DNA from: Owenia fusiformis
Taxonomy: Eukaryota; Annelida; Polychaeta; Sabellida; Oweniidae
Direction of reading: 5' to 3'
Assembly: GCA_903813345.2 (NCBI GenBank)
Contig: CAIIXF020000010.1
Location: forward strand, 25,010,425-25,074,424
Length of the DNA stretch: 64,000 nucleotides
A model generated the notes under the pieces. That model did no database searches. It saw only the letters and a program-made list of their open reading frames with translations, and was not told where the DNA came from. A program made the translations under genes and the position numbers. This document shows, piece by piece, positions 24,601 to 39,600 of the stretch. Numbering within the stretch: position 1 is the stretch's first letter; each line of letters starts with the position of its first letter.

Positions 24601-27600
24601 CGCTAGCTACACTCGCTACGCTGCTACACAGGGTCTGGATGTAACCCTAGGAGCATGCCTTCAGTGGCTACGCTAGCTACACTGGGTACGCTACTACATA
24701 GTGTATAGAGGAAACCTAAGGAACATGCATGCTGTGGCTACGCTAGCTACACTGGGTACGCTACTACATAGTGTATAGAGGAAACCTAAGGAACATGCAT
24801 GCTGCGGCTACGCTAGCTACACTCGCTACGCTGCTACACAGGGTCTGGATGTAAGCCTAGGAGCATGCATTCAGTGGCTCCGCTAGCTACACTGGGTACG
24901 CTACTACATAGTGTATAGAGGAAACCTAAGGAACATGCATGCTGTAGCTACGCTAGCTACACTCACTACGCTGCTACACAGGGTCTGGTCTGGATGTAAC
25001 CCTAGGAGTAGGCCTTCAGTGGCTACGCTAGCTACAATGACTACGCTGCTACACAGGGTCTGGATGTAAGCCTAGGAGCAGGCCTTCAGTGGCTACGCTA
25101 GCTACACTCGCTACGCTGCTACACAGGGTCTGGATGTAACCCTAGGAGTAGGCCTTCAGTGGCTACGCTAGCTACAATGACTACGCTGCTACACAGGGTC
25201 TGGATGTAAGCCTAGGAGCATGCATTCAGTGGCTCCGCTAGGTACACTGGGTACGCTACTACATAGTGTATAGAGGAAACCTAAGGAACATGCATGCTGT
25301 GGCTACGCTAGCTACACTCGCTACGCTGCTACACAGGGTCTGGTCTGGATGTAACCCTAGGAGTAGGCCTTCAGTGGCTACGCTAGCTACAATGACTACG
25401 CTGCTACACAGGGTCTGGATGTAACCCTAGGAGCAGGCCTTCAGTGGCTACGCTAGCTACACTGGGTACGCTACTACATAGTGTATAGAGGAAACCTAAG
25501 GAACATGCATGCTGTGGCTACGCTAGCTACACTCACTACGCTGCTACACAGGGTCTGGTCTGGATGTAACCCTAGGAGTAGGCCTTCAGTGGCTACGCTA
25601 GCTACAATGACTACGCTGCTACACAGGGTCTGGATGTAACCCTAGGAGTAGGCCTTCAGTGGCTACGCTAGCTACAATGACTACGCTGCTACACAGGGTC
25701 TGGATGTAAGCCTAGGAGCATGCATTTAGTGGCTCCGCTAGCTACACTGGGTACGCTGCTACACAGGGTCTGGATGTTAGCCTAGGAGCATGCATTCAGT
25801 GGCTCCGCTAGCTACACTGGGTACGCTACTACATAGTGTATAGAGGAAACCTAAGGAACATGCATGCTGTGGCTACGCTAGCTACACTCGCTACGCTGCT
25901 ACACAGGGTCTGGATGTAACCCTAGGAGCAGGCCTTCAGTGGCTACGCTAGCTACAATGACTACGCTGCTACACAGGGTCTGGATGTAACCCTAGGAGCA
26001 TGCATTCAGTGGCTCCGCTAGCTACACTGGGTACGCTACTACATAGTGTATAGAGGAAACCTAAGGAACATGCATGCTGTGGCTACGGTAGCTACACTCG
26101 CTACGCAGCTACACAGGGTCTGGATGTAAGCCTAGGAGCATGCATTCAGTGGCTCCGCTAGCTACACTGGGTACGCTACTACATAGTGTATAGAGGAAAC
26201 CTAAGGAACATGCATGCTGCGGCTACGCTAGCTACACTCGCTACGCTGCTACACAGGGTCTGGATGTAACCCTAGGAGCATGCATTCAGTGGCTCCGCTA
26301 GCTACACTGGGTACGCTACTACATAGTGTATAGAGGAAACCTAAGGAACATGCATGCTGTGGCTACGCTAGCTACACTCGCTACGCTGCTACACAGGGTC
26401 TGGATGTAACCCTAGGAGCATGCATTCAGTGGCTCCGCTAGCTACACTGGGTACGCTACTACATAGTGTATAGAGGAAACCTAAGGAACATGCATGCTTT
26501 GGCTACGCTAGCTACACTCGCTACGCTGCTACACAGGGTCTGGATGTAAGCCTACGAGTTGGCATTCAGTGGCTCCGCTAGCTACACTGGGTACGCTACT
26601 ACATAGTGTATAGAGGAAACATAAGGAACATGCATGCTGTGGCTACGCTAGCTACACTAGCTACGCTGCTACACAGGATCTGGATGTAACCCTAGGAGCA
26701 TGCATTCAGTGGCTACGCTAGCTACAATGACAACGCTGCTACACAGGGTCTGGATGTAACCCTAGGAGAAGGCCTTCAGTGGCTACGCTAGCTACAATGA
26801 CTACGCTGCTACACAGGGTCTGGATGTAAGCCTAGGAGCAGGCCTTCAGTGGCTACGCTAGCTACACTCGCTACGCTGCTACACAGGGTCTGGATGTAAC
26901 CCTAGGAGTAGGCCTTCAGTGGCTACGCTAGCTACAATGACTACGCTGCTACACAGGGTCTGGTCTGGATGTAACCCTAGGAGTAGGCCTTCAGTGGCTA
27001 CGCTAGCTACAATGACTACGCTGCTACACAGGGTCTGGATGTAACCCTAGGAGCATGCCTTCAGTGGCTACGCTAGCTACACTGGGTACGCTACTACATA
27101 GTGTATAGAGGAAACCTAAGGAACATGCATGCTGTGGCTACGCTAGCTACACTGGGTACGCTACTACATAGTGTATAGAGGAAACCTAAGGAACATGCAT
27201 GCTGCGGCTACGCTAGCTACACTCGCTACGCTGCTACACAGGGTCTGGTCTGGATGTAACCCTAGGAGTAGGCCTTCAGTGGCTACGCTAGCTACAATGA
27301 CTACGCTGCTACACAGGGTCTGGATGTAAGCCTAGGAGCATGCATTCAGTGGCTCCGCTAGCTACACTGGGTACGCTACTACATAGTGTATAGAGGAAAC
27401 CTAAGGAACATGCATGCTGTGGCTACGCTAGCTACACTGGGTACGCTACTACATAGTGTATAGAGGAAACCTAAGGAACATGCATGCTGCGGCTACGCTA
27501 GCTACACTCGCTACGCTGCTACACAGGGTCTGGATGTAACCCTAGGAGCATGCATTCAGTGGCTACGCTAGCTACAATGACTACGCTGCTACACAGGGTC

Positions 27601-30600
27601 TGGATGTAACCCTAGGAGCAGGCTTTCAGTGGCTACGCTAGCTACAATGACTACGCTGCTACACAGGGTCTGGATGTAACCCTAGGAGAAGGCCTTCAGT
27701 GGCTACGCTAGCTACAATGACTACGCTGCTACACAGGGTCTGGATGTAAGCCTAGGAGCAGGCCTTCAGTGGCTACGCTAGCTACACTCGCTACGCTGCT
27801 ACACAGGGTCTGGATGTAACCCTAGGAGTAGGCCTTCAGTGGCTACGCTAGCTACAATGACTACGCTGCTACACAGGGTCTGGTCTGGATGTAACCCTAG
27901 GAGTAGGCCTTCAGTGGCTACGCTAGCTACAATGACTACGCTGCTACACAGGGTCTGGATGTAACCCTAGGAGCAGGCCTTCAGTGGCTACGCTAGCTAC
28001 ACTGGGTACGCTACTACATAGTGTATAGAGGAAACCTAAGGAACATGCATGCTGTGGCTACGCTAGCTACACTGGGTACGCTACTACATAGTGTATAGAG
28101 GAAACCTAAGGAACATGCATGCTGCGGCTACGCTAGCTACACTCGCTACGCTGCTACACAGGGTCTGGATGTAAGCCTAGGAGCATGCATTCAGTGGCTC
28201 CGCTAGCTACACTGGGTACGCTACTACATAGTGTATAGAGGAAACCTAAGGAACATGCATGCTGTGGCTACGCTAGCTACACTCACTACGCTGCTACACA
28301 GGGTCTGGTCTGGATGTAACCCTAGGAGTAGGCCTTCAGTGGCTACGCTAGCTACAATGACTACGCTGCTACACAGGGTCTGGATGTAAGCCTAGGAGCA
28401 GGCCTTCAGTGGCTACGCTAGCTACACTCGCTACGCTGCTACACAGGGTCTGGATGTAACCCTAGGAGTAGGCCTTCAGTGGCTACGCTAGCTACAATGA
28501 CTACGCTGCTACACAGGGTCTGGATGTAAGCCTAGGAGCATGCATTCAGTGGCTCCGCTAGGTACACTGGGTACGCTACTACATAGTGTACAGAGGAAAC
28601 CTAAGGAACATGCATGCTGTGGCTACGCTAGCTACACTCGCTACGCTGCTACACAGGGTCTGGATGTAACCCTAGGAGCATGCCTTCAGTGGCTACGCTA
28701 GCTACACTGGGTACGCTACTACATAGTGTATAGAGGAAACCTAAGGAACATGCATGCTGTGGCTACGCTAGCTACACTCGCTACGCTGCTACACAGGGTC
28801 TGGATGTAACCCTAGGAGCATGCCTTCAGTGGCTACGCTAGCTACACTGGGTACGCTACTACATAGTGTATAGAGGAAACCTAAGGAACATGCATGCTGT
28901 GGCTACGCTAGCTACACTCACTACGCTGCTACACAGGGTCTGGTCTGGATGTAACCCTAGGAGTAGGCCTTCAGTGGCTACGCTAGCTACAATGACTACG
29001 CTGCTACACAGGGTCTGGATGTAACCCTAGGAGCATGCCTTCAGTGGCTACGCTAGCTACACTGGGTACGCTACTACATAGTGTATAGAGGAAACCTCAG
29101 GAACATGCATGCTGTGGCTACGCTAGCTACACTGGGTACGCTACTACATAGTGTATAGAGGAAACCTAAGGAACATGCATGCTGCGGCTACGCTAGCTAC
29201 ACTCGCTACGCTGCTACACAGGGTCTGGATGTAACCCTAGGAGCAGGCCTTAAGTGGCTACGCTAGCTACAATGACTACGCTGCTACACAGGGTCTGGAT
29301 GTAAGCCTAGGAGCATGCATTCAGTGGCTCCGCTAGCTACACTGGGTACGCTACTACATAGTGTATAGAGGAAACCTAAGGAACATGCATGCTGTGGCTA
29401 CGCTAGCTACACTCACTACGCTGCTACACAGGGTCTGGTCTGGATGTAACCCTAGGAGTAGGCCTTCAGTGGCTACGCTAGCTACAATGACTACGCTGCT
29501 ACACAGGGTCTGGATGTAAGCCTAGGAGCAGGCCTTCAGTGGCTACGCTAGCTACACTCGCTACACTGCTACACAGGGTCTGGATGTAACCCTAGGAGTA
29601 GGCCTTCAGTGGCTACGCTAGCTACAATGACAACGCTGCTACACAGGGTCTGGATGTAAGCCTAGGAGCATGCATTCAGTGGCTCCGCTAGCTACACTGG
29701 GTACGCTACTACATAGTGTATAGAGGAAACCTAAGGAACATGCATGCTGCGGCTACGCTAGCTACACTCGCTACGCTGCTACACAGGGTCTGGATGTAAG
29801 CCTAGGAGCATGCATTAAGTGGCTCCGCTAGCTACACTGGGTACGCTGCTACACAGGGTCTGGATGTAAGCCTAGGAGCATGCATTCAGTGGCTCCGCTA
29901 GCTACACTGGGTACGCTACTACATAGTGTATAGAGGAAACCTAAGGAACATGCATGCTGCGGCTACGCTAGCTACACTCGCTACGCTGCTACACAGGGTC
30001 TGGATGTAACCCTAGGAGCAGGCCTTCAGTGGCAACGCTAGCTACACTGGGTGCGCTACTACATAGTGTATAGAGGAAACCTAAGGAACATGCATGCTGT
30101 GGGTACGCTAGCTACACTGGGTACGCTACTACATAGTGTATAGAGGAAACCTAAGGAACATGCATGCTGTGGCTACGCTAGCTACACTCGCTACGCTGCT
30201 ACACAGGGTCTGGATGTAAGCCTAGGAGCATGCATTCAGTGGCTCCGCTAGCTACACTCGCTACGCTACTACATAGTGTATAGAGGAAACCTAAGGAACA
30301 TGCATGCTGTGGCTACGCTAGCTACACTCGCTACGCTGCTACACAGGGTCTGGATGTAACCCTAGGAGCATGCATTCAGTGGCTACGCTAGCTACACTGG
30401 GTCTGGATGTAAGCCTAGGAGCAGGCCTTCAGTGGCTACGCTAGCTACACTCGCTACACTGCTACACAGGGTCTGGATGTAACCCTAGGAGTAGGCCTTC
30501 AGTGGCTACGCTAGCTACAATGACAACGCTGCTACACAGGGTCTGGATGTAAGCCTAGGAGCATGCATTCAGTGGCTCCGCTAGCTACACTGGGTACGCT

Positions 30601-33600
30601 ACTACATAGTGTATAGAGGAAACCTAAGGAACATGCATGCTGCGGCTACGCTAGCTACACTCGCTACGCTGCTACACAGGGTCTGGATGTAAGCCTAGGA
30701 GCATGCATTAAGTGGCTCCGCTAGCTACACTGGGTACGCTGCTACACAGGGTCTGGATGTAAGCCTAGGAGCATGCATTCAGTGGCTCCGCTAGCTACAC
30801 TGGGTACGCTACTACATAGTGTATAGAGGAAACCTAAGGAACATGCATGCTGCGGCTACGCTAGCTACACTCGCTACGCTGCTACACAGGGTCTGGATGT
30901 AACCCTAGGAGCAGGCCTTCAGTGGCAACGCTAGCTACACTGGGTGCGCTACTACATAGTGTATAGAGGAAACCTAAGGAACATGCATGCTGTGGGTACG
31001 CTAGCTACACTGGGTACGCTACTACATAGTGTATAGAGGAAACCTAAGGAACATGCATGCTGTGGCTACGCTAGCTACACTCGCTACGCTGCTACACAGG
31101 GTCTGGATGTAAGCCTAGGAGCATGCATTCAGTGGCTCCGCTAGCTACACTCGCTACGCTACTACATAGTGTATAGAGGAAACCTAAGGAACATGCATGC
31201 TGTGGCTACGCTAGCTACACTCACTACGCTGCTACACAGGGTCTGGTCTGGATGTAACCCTAGGAGTAGGCCTTCAGTGGCTACGCTAGCTACAATGACT
31301 ACGCTGCTACACAGGGTCTGGATGTAACCCTAGGAGTAGGCCTTCAGTGGCTACGCTAGCTACAATGACTACGCTGCTACACAGGGTCTGGATGTAAGCC
31401 TAGGAGCAGGCCTTCAGTGGCTACGCTAGCTACACTCGCTACGCTGCTACACAGGGTCTGGATGTAACCCTAGGAGCATGCATTCAGTGGCTCCGCTAGC
31501 TACACTCGCTACGCTGCTACACAGAGTCTGGATGTAAGCCTAGGAGCATGCATTCAGTGGCTCCGCTAGCTACACTGGGTACGCTACTACATAGTGTATA
31601 GAGGAAACCTAAGGAACATGCATGCTGTGGCTACGCTAGCTACACTCGCTACGCTGCTACACAGGGTCTGGATGTAACCCTAGGAGCAGGCCTTCAGTGG
31701 CTACGATAGCTACAACGACTACGCTGCTACACAGAGTCTGGATGTAAGCCTAGGAGCATGCATTCAGTGGCTCCACTAGCTACACTGGGTACGCTACTAC
31801 ATAGTGTATAGAGGAAATCTAAGGAACATGCATGCTGTGGCTACGCTAGCTACACTCGCTACGCTGCTACACAGGGTCTGGATGTAAGCCTAGGAGCATG
31901 CATTCAGTGGCTCCGCTAGCTACACTGGGTACGCTACTACATAGTGTATAGAGGAAACCTAAGGAACATGCATGCTGTGGCTACGCTAGCTACACTCGCT
32001 ACGCTGCTACACAGGGTCTGGATGTAACCCTAGGAGCAGGCCTTCAGTGGCTACGATAGCTACAACGACTACGCTGCTACACAGAGTCTGGATGTAAGCC
32101 TAGGAGCATGCATTCAGTGGCTCCACTAGCTACACTGGGTACGCTACTACATAGTGTATAGAGGAAACCTAAGGAACATGCATGCTGTGGCTACGCTAGC
32201 TACACTCGCTACGCTGCTACACAGGGTCTGGATGTAAGCCTAGGAGCATGCATTCAGTGGCTCCGCTAGCTACACTGGGTACGCTACTACATAGTGTATA
32301 GAGGAAACCTAAGGAACATGCATGCTGTGGCTACGCTAGCTACACTCGCTACGCTGCTACACAGGGTCTGGATGTAAGCCTAGGAGCATGCATTCAGTGG
32401 CTCCGCTAGCTACACTGGGTACGCTACTACATAGTGTATAGAGGAAACCTAAGGAACATGCATGCTGTGGCTACGCTAGCTACACTCGCGACACTGCAAC
32501 ACAGGGTCTGGATGTAAGCCTAGGAGCATGCATTAAGTGGCTCCGCTAGCTACACTGGGTACGCTGCTACACAGGGTCTGGATGTAAGCCTAGGAGCATG
32601 CATTCAGTGGCTCCGCTAGCTACACTGGGTACGCTACTACATAGTGTATAGAGGAAACCTAAGGAACATGCATGCTGCGGCTACGCTAGCTACACTCGCT
32701 ACGCTGCTACACAGGGTCTGGATGTAACCCTAGGAGCAGGCCTTCAGTGGCTACGCTAGCTACACTCGCTACGCTGCTACACAGGGTCTGGATGTAACCC
32801 TAGGAGCAGGCCTTCAGTGGCAACGCTAGCTACACTGGGTGCGCTACTACATAGTGTATAGAGGAAACCTAAGGAACATGCATGCTGTGGCTACGCTAGC
32901 TACACTGGGTACGCTACTACATAGTGTATAGAGGAAACCTAAGGAACATGCATGCTGTGGCTACGCTAGCTACACTCACTACGCTGCTACACAGGGTCTG
33001 GATGTAAGCCTAGGAGCATGCATTCAGTGGCTCCGCTAGCTACACTGGGTACGCTACTACATAGTGTATAGAGGAAACCTAAGGAACATGCATGCTGTGG
33101 CTACGCTAGCTACACTCGCTACGCTGCTACACAGGGTCTGGATGTAACCCTAGGAGCAGGCCTTAAGTGGCTACGCTAGCTACAATGACTACGCTGCTAC
33201 ACAGGGTCTGGATGTAAGCCTAGGAGCATGCATTCAGTGGCTCCGCTAGCTACACTGGGTACGCTGCTACACAGGGTCTGGATGTTAGCCTAGGAGCATG
33301 CATTCAGTGGCTCCGCTAGCTACACTGGGTACGCTACTACATAGTGGATAGAAGAAACCTAAGGAACATGCATGCTTGGCTACGCTAGCTACACTCGCTA
33401 CGCTGCTACACAGGGTCTGGATGTAAGCCTAGGAGCAGGCCTTCATTGGCTACGCTAGCTACACTCGCTACGCTGCTACACAGGGTCTGGATGTAACCCT
33501 AGGAGTAGGCCTTCAGTGGCTACGCTAGCTACAATGACTACGCTGCTACACAGGGTCTGGATGTAAGCCTAGGAGCATGCATTCAGTGGCTCCGCTAGGT

Positions 33601-36600
33601 ACACTGGGTACGCTACTACATAGTGTATAGAGGAAACCTAAGGAACATGCATGCTGTGGCTACGCTAGCTACACTCGCTACGCTGCTACACAGGGTCTGG
33701 ATGTAACCCTAGGAGCATGCCTTCAGTGGCTACGCTAGCTACACTGGGTACGCTACTACATAGTGTATAGAGGAAACCTAAGGAACATGCATGCTGTGGC
33801 TACGCTAGCTACACTGGGTACGCTACTACATAGTGTATAGAGGAAACCTAAGGAACATGCATGCTGCGGCTACGCTAGCTACACTCGCTACGCTGCTACA
33901 CAGGGTCTGGATGTAACCCTAGGAGCATGCCTTCAGTGGCTACGCTAGCTACACTGGGTACGCTACTACATAGTGTATAGAGGAAACCTAAGGAACATGC
34001 ATGCTGTGGCTACGCTAGCTACACTGGGTACGCTACTACATAGTGTATAGAGGAAACCTAAGGAACATGCATGCTGCGGCTACGCTAGCTACACTCGCTA
34101 CGCTGCTACACAGGGTCTGGATGTAAGCCTAGGAGCATGCATTCAGTGGCTCCGCTAGCTACACTGGGTACGCTACTACATAGTGTATAGAGGAAACCTA
34201 AGGAACATGCATGCTGTAGCTACGCTAGCTACACTCACTACGCTGCTACACAGGGTCTGGTCTGGATGTAACCCTAGGAGTAGGCCTTCAGTGGCTACGC
34301 TAGCTACAATGACTACGCTGCTACACAGGGTCTGGATGTAAGCCTAGGAGCAGGCCTTCAGTGGCTACGCTAGCTACACTCGCTACGCTGCTACACAGGG
34401 TCTGGATGTAACCCTAGGAGTAGGCCTTCAGTGGCTACGCTAGCTACAATGACTACGCTGCTACACAGGGTCTGGATGTAAGCCTAGGAGCATGCATTCA
34501 GTGGCTCCGCTAGGTACACTGGGTACGCTACTACATAGTGTATAGAGGAAACCTAAGGAACATGCATGCTGTGGCTACGCTAGCTACACTCGCTACGCTG
34601 CTACACAGGGTCTGGTCTGGATGTAACCCTAGGAGTAGGCCTTCAGTGGCTACGCTAGCTACAATGACTACGCTGCTACACAGGGTCTGGATGTAACCCT
34701 AGGAGCAGGCCTTCAGTGGCTACGCTAGCTACACTGGGTACGCTACTACATAGTGTATAGAGGAAACCTAAGGAACATGCATGCTGTGGCTACGCTAGCT
34801 ACACTGGGTACGCTACTACATAGTGTATAGAGGAAACCTAAGGAACATGCATGCTGCGGCTACGCTAGCTACACTCACTACGCTGCTACACAGGGTCTGG
34901 TCTGGATGTAACCCTAGGAGTAGGCCTTCAGTGGCTACGCTAGCTACAATGACTACGCTGCTACACAGGGTCTGGATGTAACCCTAGGAGTAGGCCTTCA
35001 GTGGCTACGCTAGCTACAATGACTACGCTGCTACACAGGGTCTGGATGTAAGCCTAGGAGCATGCATTTAGTGGCTCCGCTAGCTACACTGGGTACGCTG
35101 CTACACAGGGTCTGGATGTTAGCCTAGGAGCATGCCTTCAGTGGCTCCGCTAGCTACACTGGGTACGCTACTACATAGTGTATAGAGGAAACCTAAGGAA
35201 CATGCATGCTGTGGCTACGCTAGCTACACTCGCTACGCTGCTACACAGGGTCTGGATGTAACCCTAGGAGCAGGCCTTCAGTGGCTACGCTAGCTACAAT
35301 GACTACGCTGCTACACAGGGTCTGGATGTAACCCTAGGAGCATGCATTCAGTGGCTCCGCTAGCTACACTGGGTACGCTACTACATAGTGTATAGAGGAA
35401 ACCTAAGGAACATGCATGCTGTGGCTACGGTAGCTACACTCGCTACGCAGCTACACAGGGTCTGGATGTAAGCCTAGGAGCATGCATTCAGTGGCTCCGC
35501 TAGCTACACTGGGTACGCTACTACATAGTGTATAGAGGAAACCTAAGGAACATGCATGCTGCGGCTACGCTAGCTACACTCGCTACGCTGCTACACAGGG
35601 TCTGGATGTAACCCTAGGAGCATGCATTCAGTGGCTCCGCTAGCTACACTGGGTACGCTACTACATAGTGTATAGAGGAAACCTAAGGAACATGCATGCT
35701 GTGGCTACGCTAGCTACACTCGCTACGCTGCTACACAGGGTCTGGATGTAACCCTAGGAGCATGCATTCAGTGGCTCCGCTAGCTACACTGGGTACGCTA
35801 CTACATAGTGTATAGAGGAAACCTAAGGAACATGCATGCTTTGGCTACGCTAGCTACACTCGCTACGCTGCTACACAGGGTCTGGATGTAAGCCTACGAG
35901 TTGGCATTCAGTGGCTCCGCTAGCTACACTGGGTACGCTACTACATAGTGTATAGAGGAAACCTAAGGAACATGCATGCTGTAGCTACGCTAGCTACACT
36001 CACTACGCTGCTACACAGGGTCTGGTCTGGATGTAACCCTAGGAGTAGGCCTTCAGTGGCTACGCTAGCTACAATGACTACGCTGCTACACAGGGTCTGG
36101 ATGTAAGCCTAGGAGCAGGCCTTCAGTGGCTACGCTAGCTACACTCGCTACGCTGCTACACAGGGTCTGGATGTAACCCTAGGAGTAGGCCTTCAGTGGC
36201 TACGCTAGCTACAATGACTACGCTGCTACACAGGGTCTGGATGTAAGCCTAGGAGCATGCATTCAGTGGCTCCGCTAGGTACACTGGGTACGCTACTACA
36301 TAGTGTATAGAGGAAACCTAAGGAACATGCATGCTGTGGCTACGCTAGCTACACTCGCTACGCTGCTACACAGGGTCTGGTCTGGATGTAACCCTAGGAG
36401 TAGGCCTTCAGTGGCTACGCTAGCTACAATGACTACGCTGCTACACAGGGTCTGGATGTAACCCTAGGAGCAGGCCTTCAGTGGCTACGCTAGCTACACT
36501 GGGTACGCTACTACATAGTGTATAGAGGAAACCTAAGGAACATGCATGCTGTGGCTACGCTAGCTACACTGGGTACGCTACTACATAGTGTATAGAGGAA

Positions 36601-39600
36601 ACCTAAGGAACATGCATGCTGCGGCTACGCTAGCTACACTCGCTACGCTGCTACACAGGGTCTGGATGTAAGCCTAGGAGCATGCATTCAGTGGCTCCGC
36701 TAGCTACACTGGGTACGCTACTACATAGTGTATAGAGGAAACCTAAGGAACATGCATGCTGTGGCTACGCTAGCTACACTCACTACGCTGCTACACAGGG
36801 TCTGGTCTGGATGTAACCCTAGGAGTAGGCCTTCAGTGGCTACGCTAGCTACAATGACTACGCTGCTACACAGGGTCTGGATGTAACCCTAGGAGTAGGC
36901 CTTCAGTGGCTACGCTAGCTACAATGACTACGCTGCTACACAGGGTCTGGATGTAAGCCTAGGAGCATGCATTTAGTGGCTCCGCTAGCTACACTGGGTA
37001 CGCTGCTACACAGGGTCTGGATGTTAGCCTAGGAGCATGCATTCAGTGGCTCCGCTAGCTACACTGGGTACGCTACTACATAGTGTATAGAGGAAACCTA
37101 AGGAACATGCATGCTGTGGCTACGCTAGCTACACTCGCTACGCTGCTACACAGGGTCTGGATGTAACCCTAGGAGCAGGCCTTCAGTGGCTACGCTAGCT
37201 ACAATGACTACGCTGCTACACAGGGTCTGGATGTAACCCTAGGAGCATGCATTCAGTGGCTCCGCTAGCTACACTGGGTACGCTACTACATAGTGTATAG
37301 AGGAAACCTAAGGAACATGCATGCTGTGGCTACGGTAGCTACACTCGCTACGCAGCTACACAGGGTCTGGATGTAAGCCTAGGAGCATGCATTCAGTGGC
37401 TCCGCTAGCTACACTGGGTACGCTACTACATAGTGTATAGAGGAAACCTAAGGAACATGCATGCTGCGGCTACGCTAGCTACACTCGCTACGCTGCTACA
37501 CAGGGTCTGGATGTAACCCTAGGAGCATGCATTCAGTGGCTCCGCTAGCTACACTGGGTACGCTACTACATAGTGTATAGAGGAAACCTAAGGAACATGC
37601 ATGCTGTGGCTACGCTAGCTACACTCGCTACGCTGCTACACAGGGTCTGGATGTAACCCTAGGAGCATGCATTCAGTGGCTCCGCTAGCTACACTGGGTA
37701 CGCTACTACATAGTGTATAGAGGAAACCTAAGGAACATGCATGCTTTGGCTACGCTAGCTACACTCGCTACGCTGCTACACAGGGTCTGGATGTAAGCCT
37801 ACGAGTTGGCATTCAGTGGCTCCGCTAGCTACACTGGGTACGCTACTACATAGTGTATAGAGGAAACATAAGGAACATGCATGCTGTGGCTACGCTAGCT
37901 ACACTAGCTACGCTGCTACACAGGATCTGGATGTAACCCTAGGAGCATGCATTCAGTGGCTACGCTAGCTACAATGACAACGCTGCTACACAGGGTCTGG
38001 ATGTAACCCTAGGAGAAGGCCTTCAGTGGCTACGCTAGCTACAATGACTACGCTGCTACACAGGGTCTGGATGTAAGCCTAGGAGCAGGCCTTCAGTGGC
38101 TACGCTAGCTACACTCGCTACGCTGCTACACAGGGTCTGGATGTAACCCTAGGAGTAGGCCTTCAGTGGCTACGCTAGCTACAATGACTACGCTGCTACA
38201 CAGGGTCTGGTCTGGATGTAACCCTAGGAGTAGGCCTTCAGTGGCTACGCTAGCTACAATGACTACGCTGCTACACAGGGTCTGGATGTAACCCTAGGAG
38301 CATGCCTTCAGTGGCTACGCTAGCTACACTGGGTACGCTACTACATAGTGTATAGAGGAAACCTAAGGAACATGCATGCTGTGGCTACGCTAGCTACACT
38401 GGGTACGCTACTACATAGTGTATAGAGGAAACCTAAGGAACATGCATGCTGCGGCTACGCTAGCTACACTCGCTACGCTGCTACACAGGGTCTGGTCTGG
38501 ATGTAACCCTAGGAGTAGGCCTTCAGTGGCTACGCTAGCTACAATGACTACGCTGCTACACAGGGTCTGGATGTAAGCCTAGGAGCATGCATTCAGTGGC
38601 TCCGCTAGCTACACTGGGTACGCTACTACATAGTGTATAGAGGAAACCTAAGGAACATGCATGCTGTGGCTACGCTAGCTACACTGGGTACGCTACTACA
38701 TAGTGTATAGAGGAAACCTAAGGAACATGCATGCTGCGGCTACGCTAGCTACACTCGCTACGCTGCTACACAGGGTCTGGATGTAACCCTAGGAGCATGC
38801 ATTCAGTGGCTACGCTAGCTACAATGACTACGCTGCTACACAGGGTCTGGATGTAACCCTAGGAGCAGGCTTTCAGTGGCTACGCTAGCTACAATGACTA
38901 CGCTGCTACACAGGGTCTGGATGTAACCCTAGGAGAAGGCCTTCAGTGGCTACGCTAGCTACAATGACTACGCTGCTACACAGGGTCTGGATGTAAGCCT
39001 AGGAGCAGGCCTTCAGTGGCTACGCTAGCTACACTCGCTACGCTGCTACACAGGGTCTGGATGTAACCCTAGGAGTAGGCCTTCAGTGGCTACGCTAGCT
39101 ACAATGACTACGCTGCTACACAGGGTCTGGTCTGGATGTAACCCTAGGAGTAGGCCTTCAGTGGCTACGCTAGCTACAATGACTACGCTGCTACACAGGG
39201 TCTGGATGTAACCCTAGGAGCAGGCCTTCAGTGGCTACGCTAGCTACACTGGGTACGCTACTACATAGTGTATAGAGGAAACCTAAGGAACATGCATGCT
39301 GTGGCTACGCTAGCTACACTGGGTACGCTACTACATAGTGTATAGAGGAAACCTAAGGAACATGCATGCTGCGGCTACGCTAGCTACACTCGCTACGCTG
39401 CTACACAGGGTCTGGATGTAAGCCTAGGAGCATGCATTCAGTGGCTCCGCTAGCTACACTGGGTACGCTACTACATAGTGTATAGAGGAAACCTAAGGAA
39501 CATGCATGCTGTGGCTACGCTAGCTACACTCACTACGCTGCTACACAGGGTCTGGTCTGGATGTAACCCTAGGAGTAGGCCTTCAGTGGCTACGCTAGCT

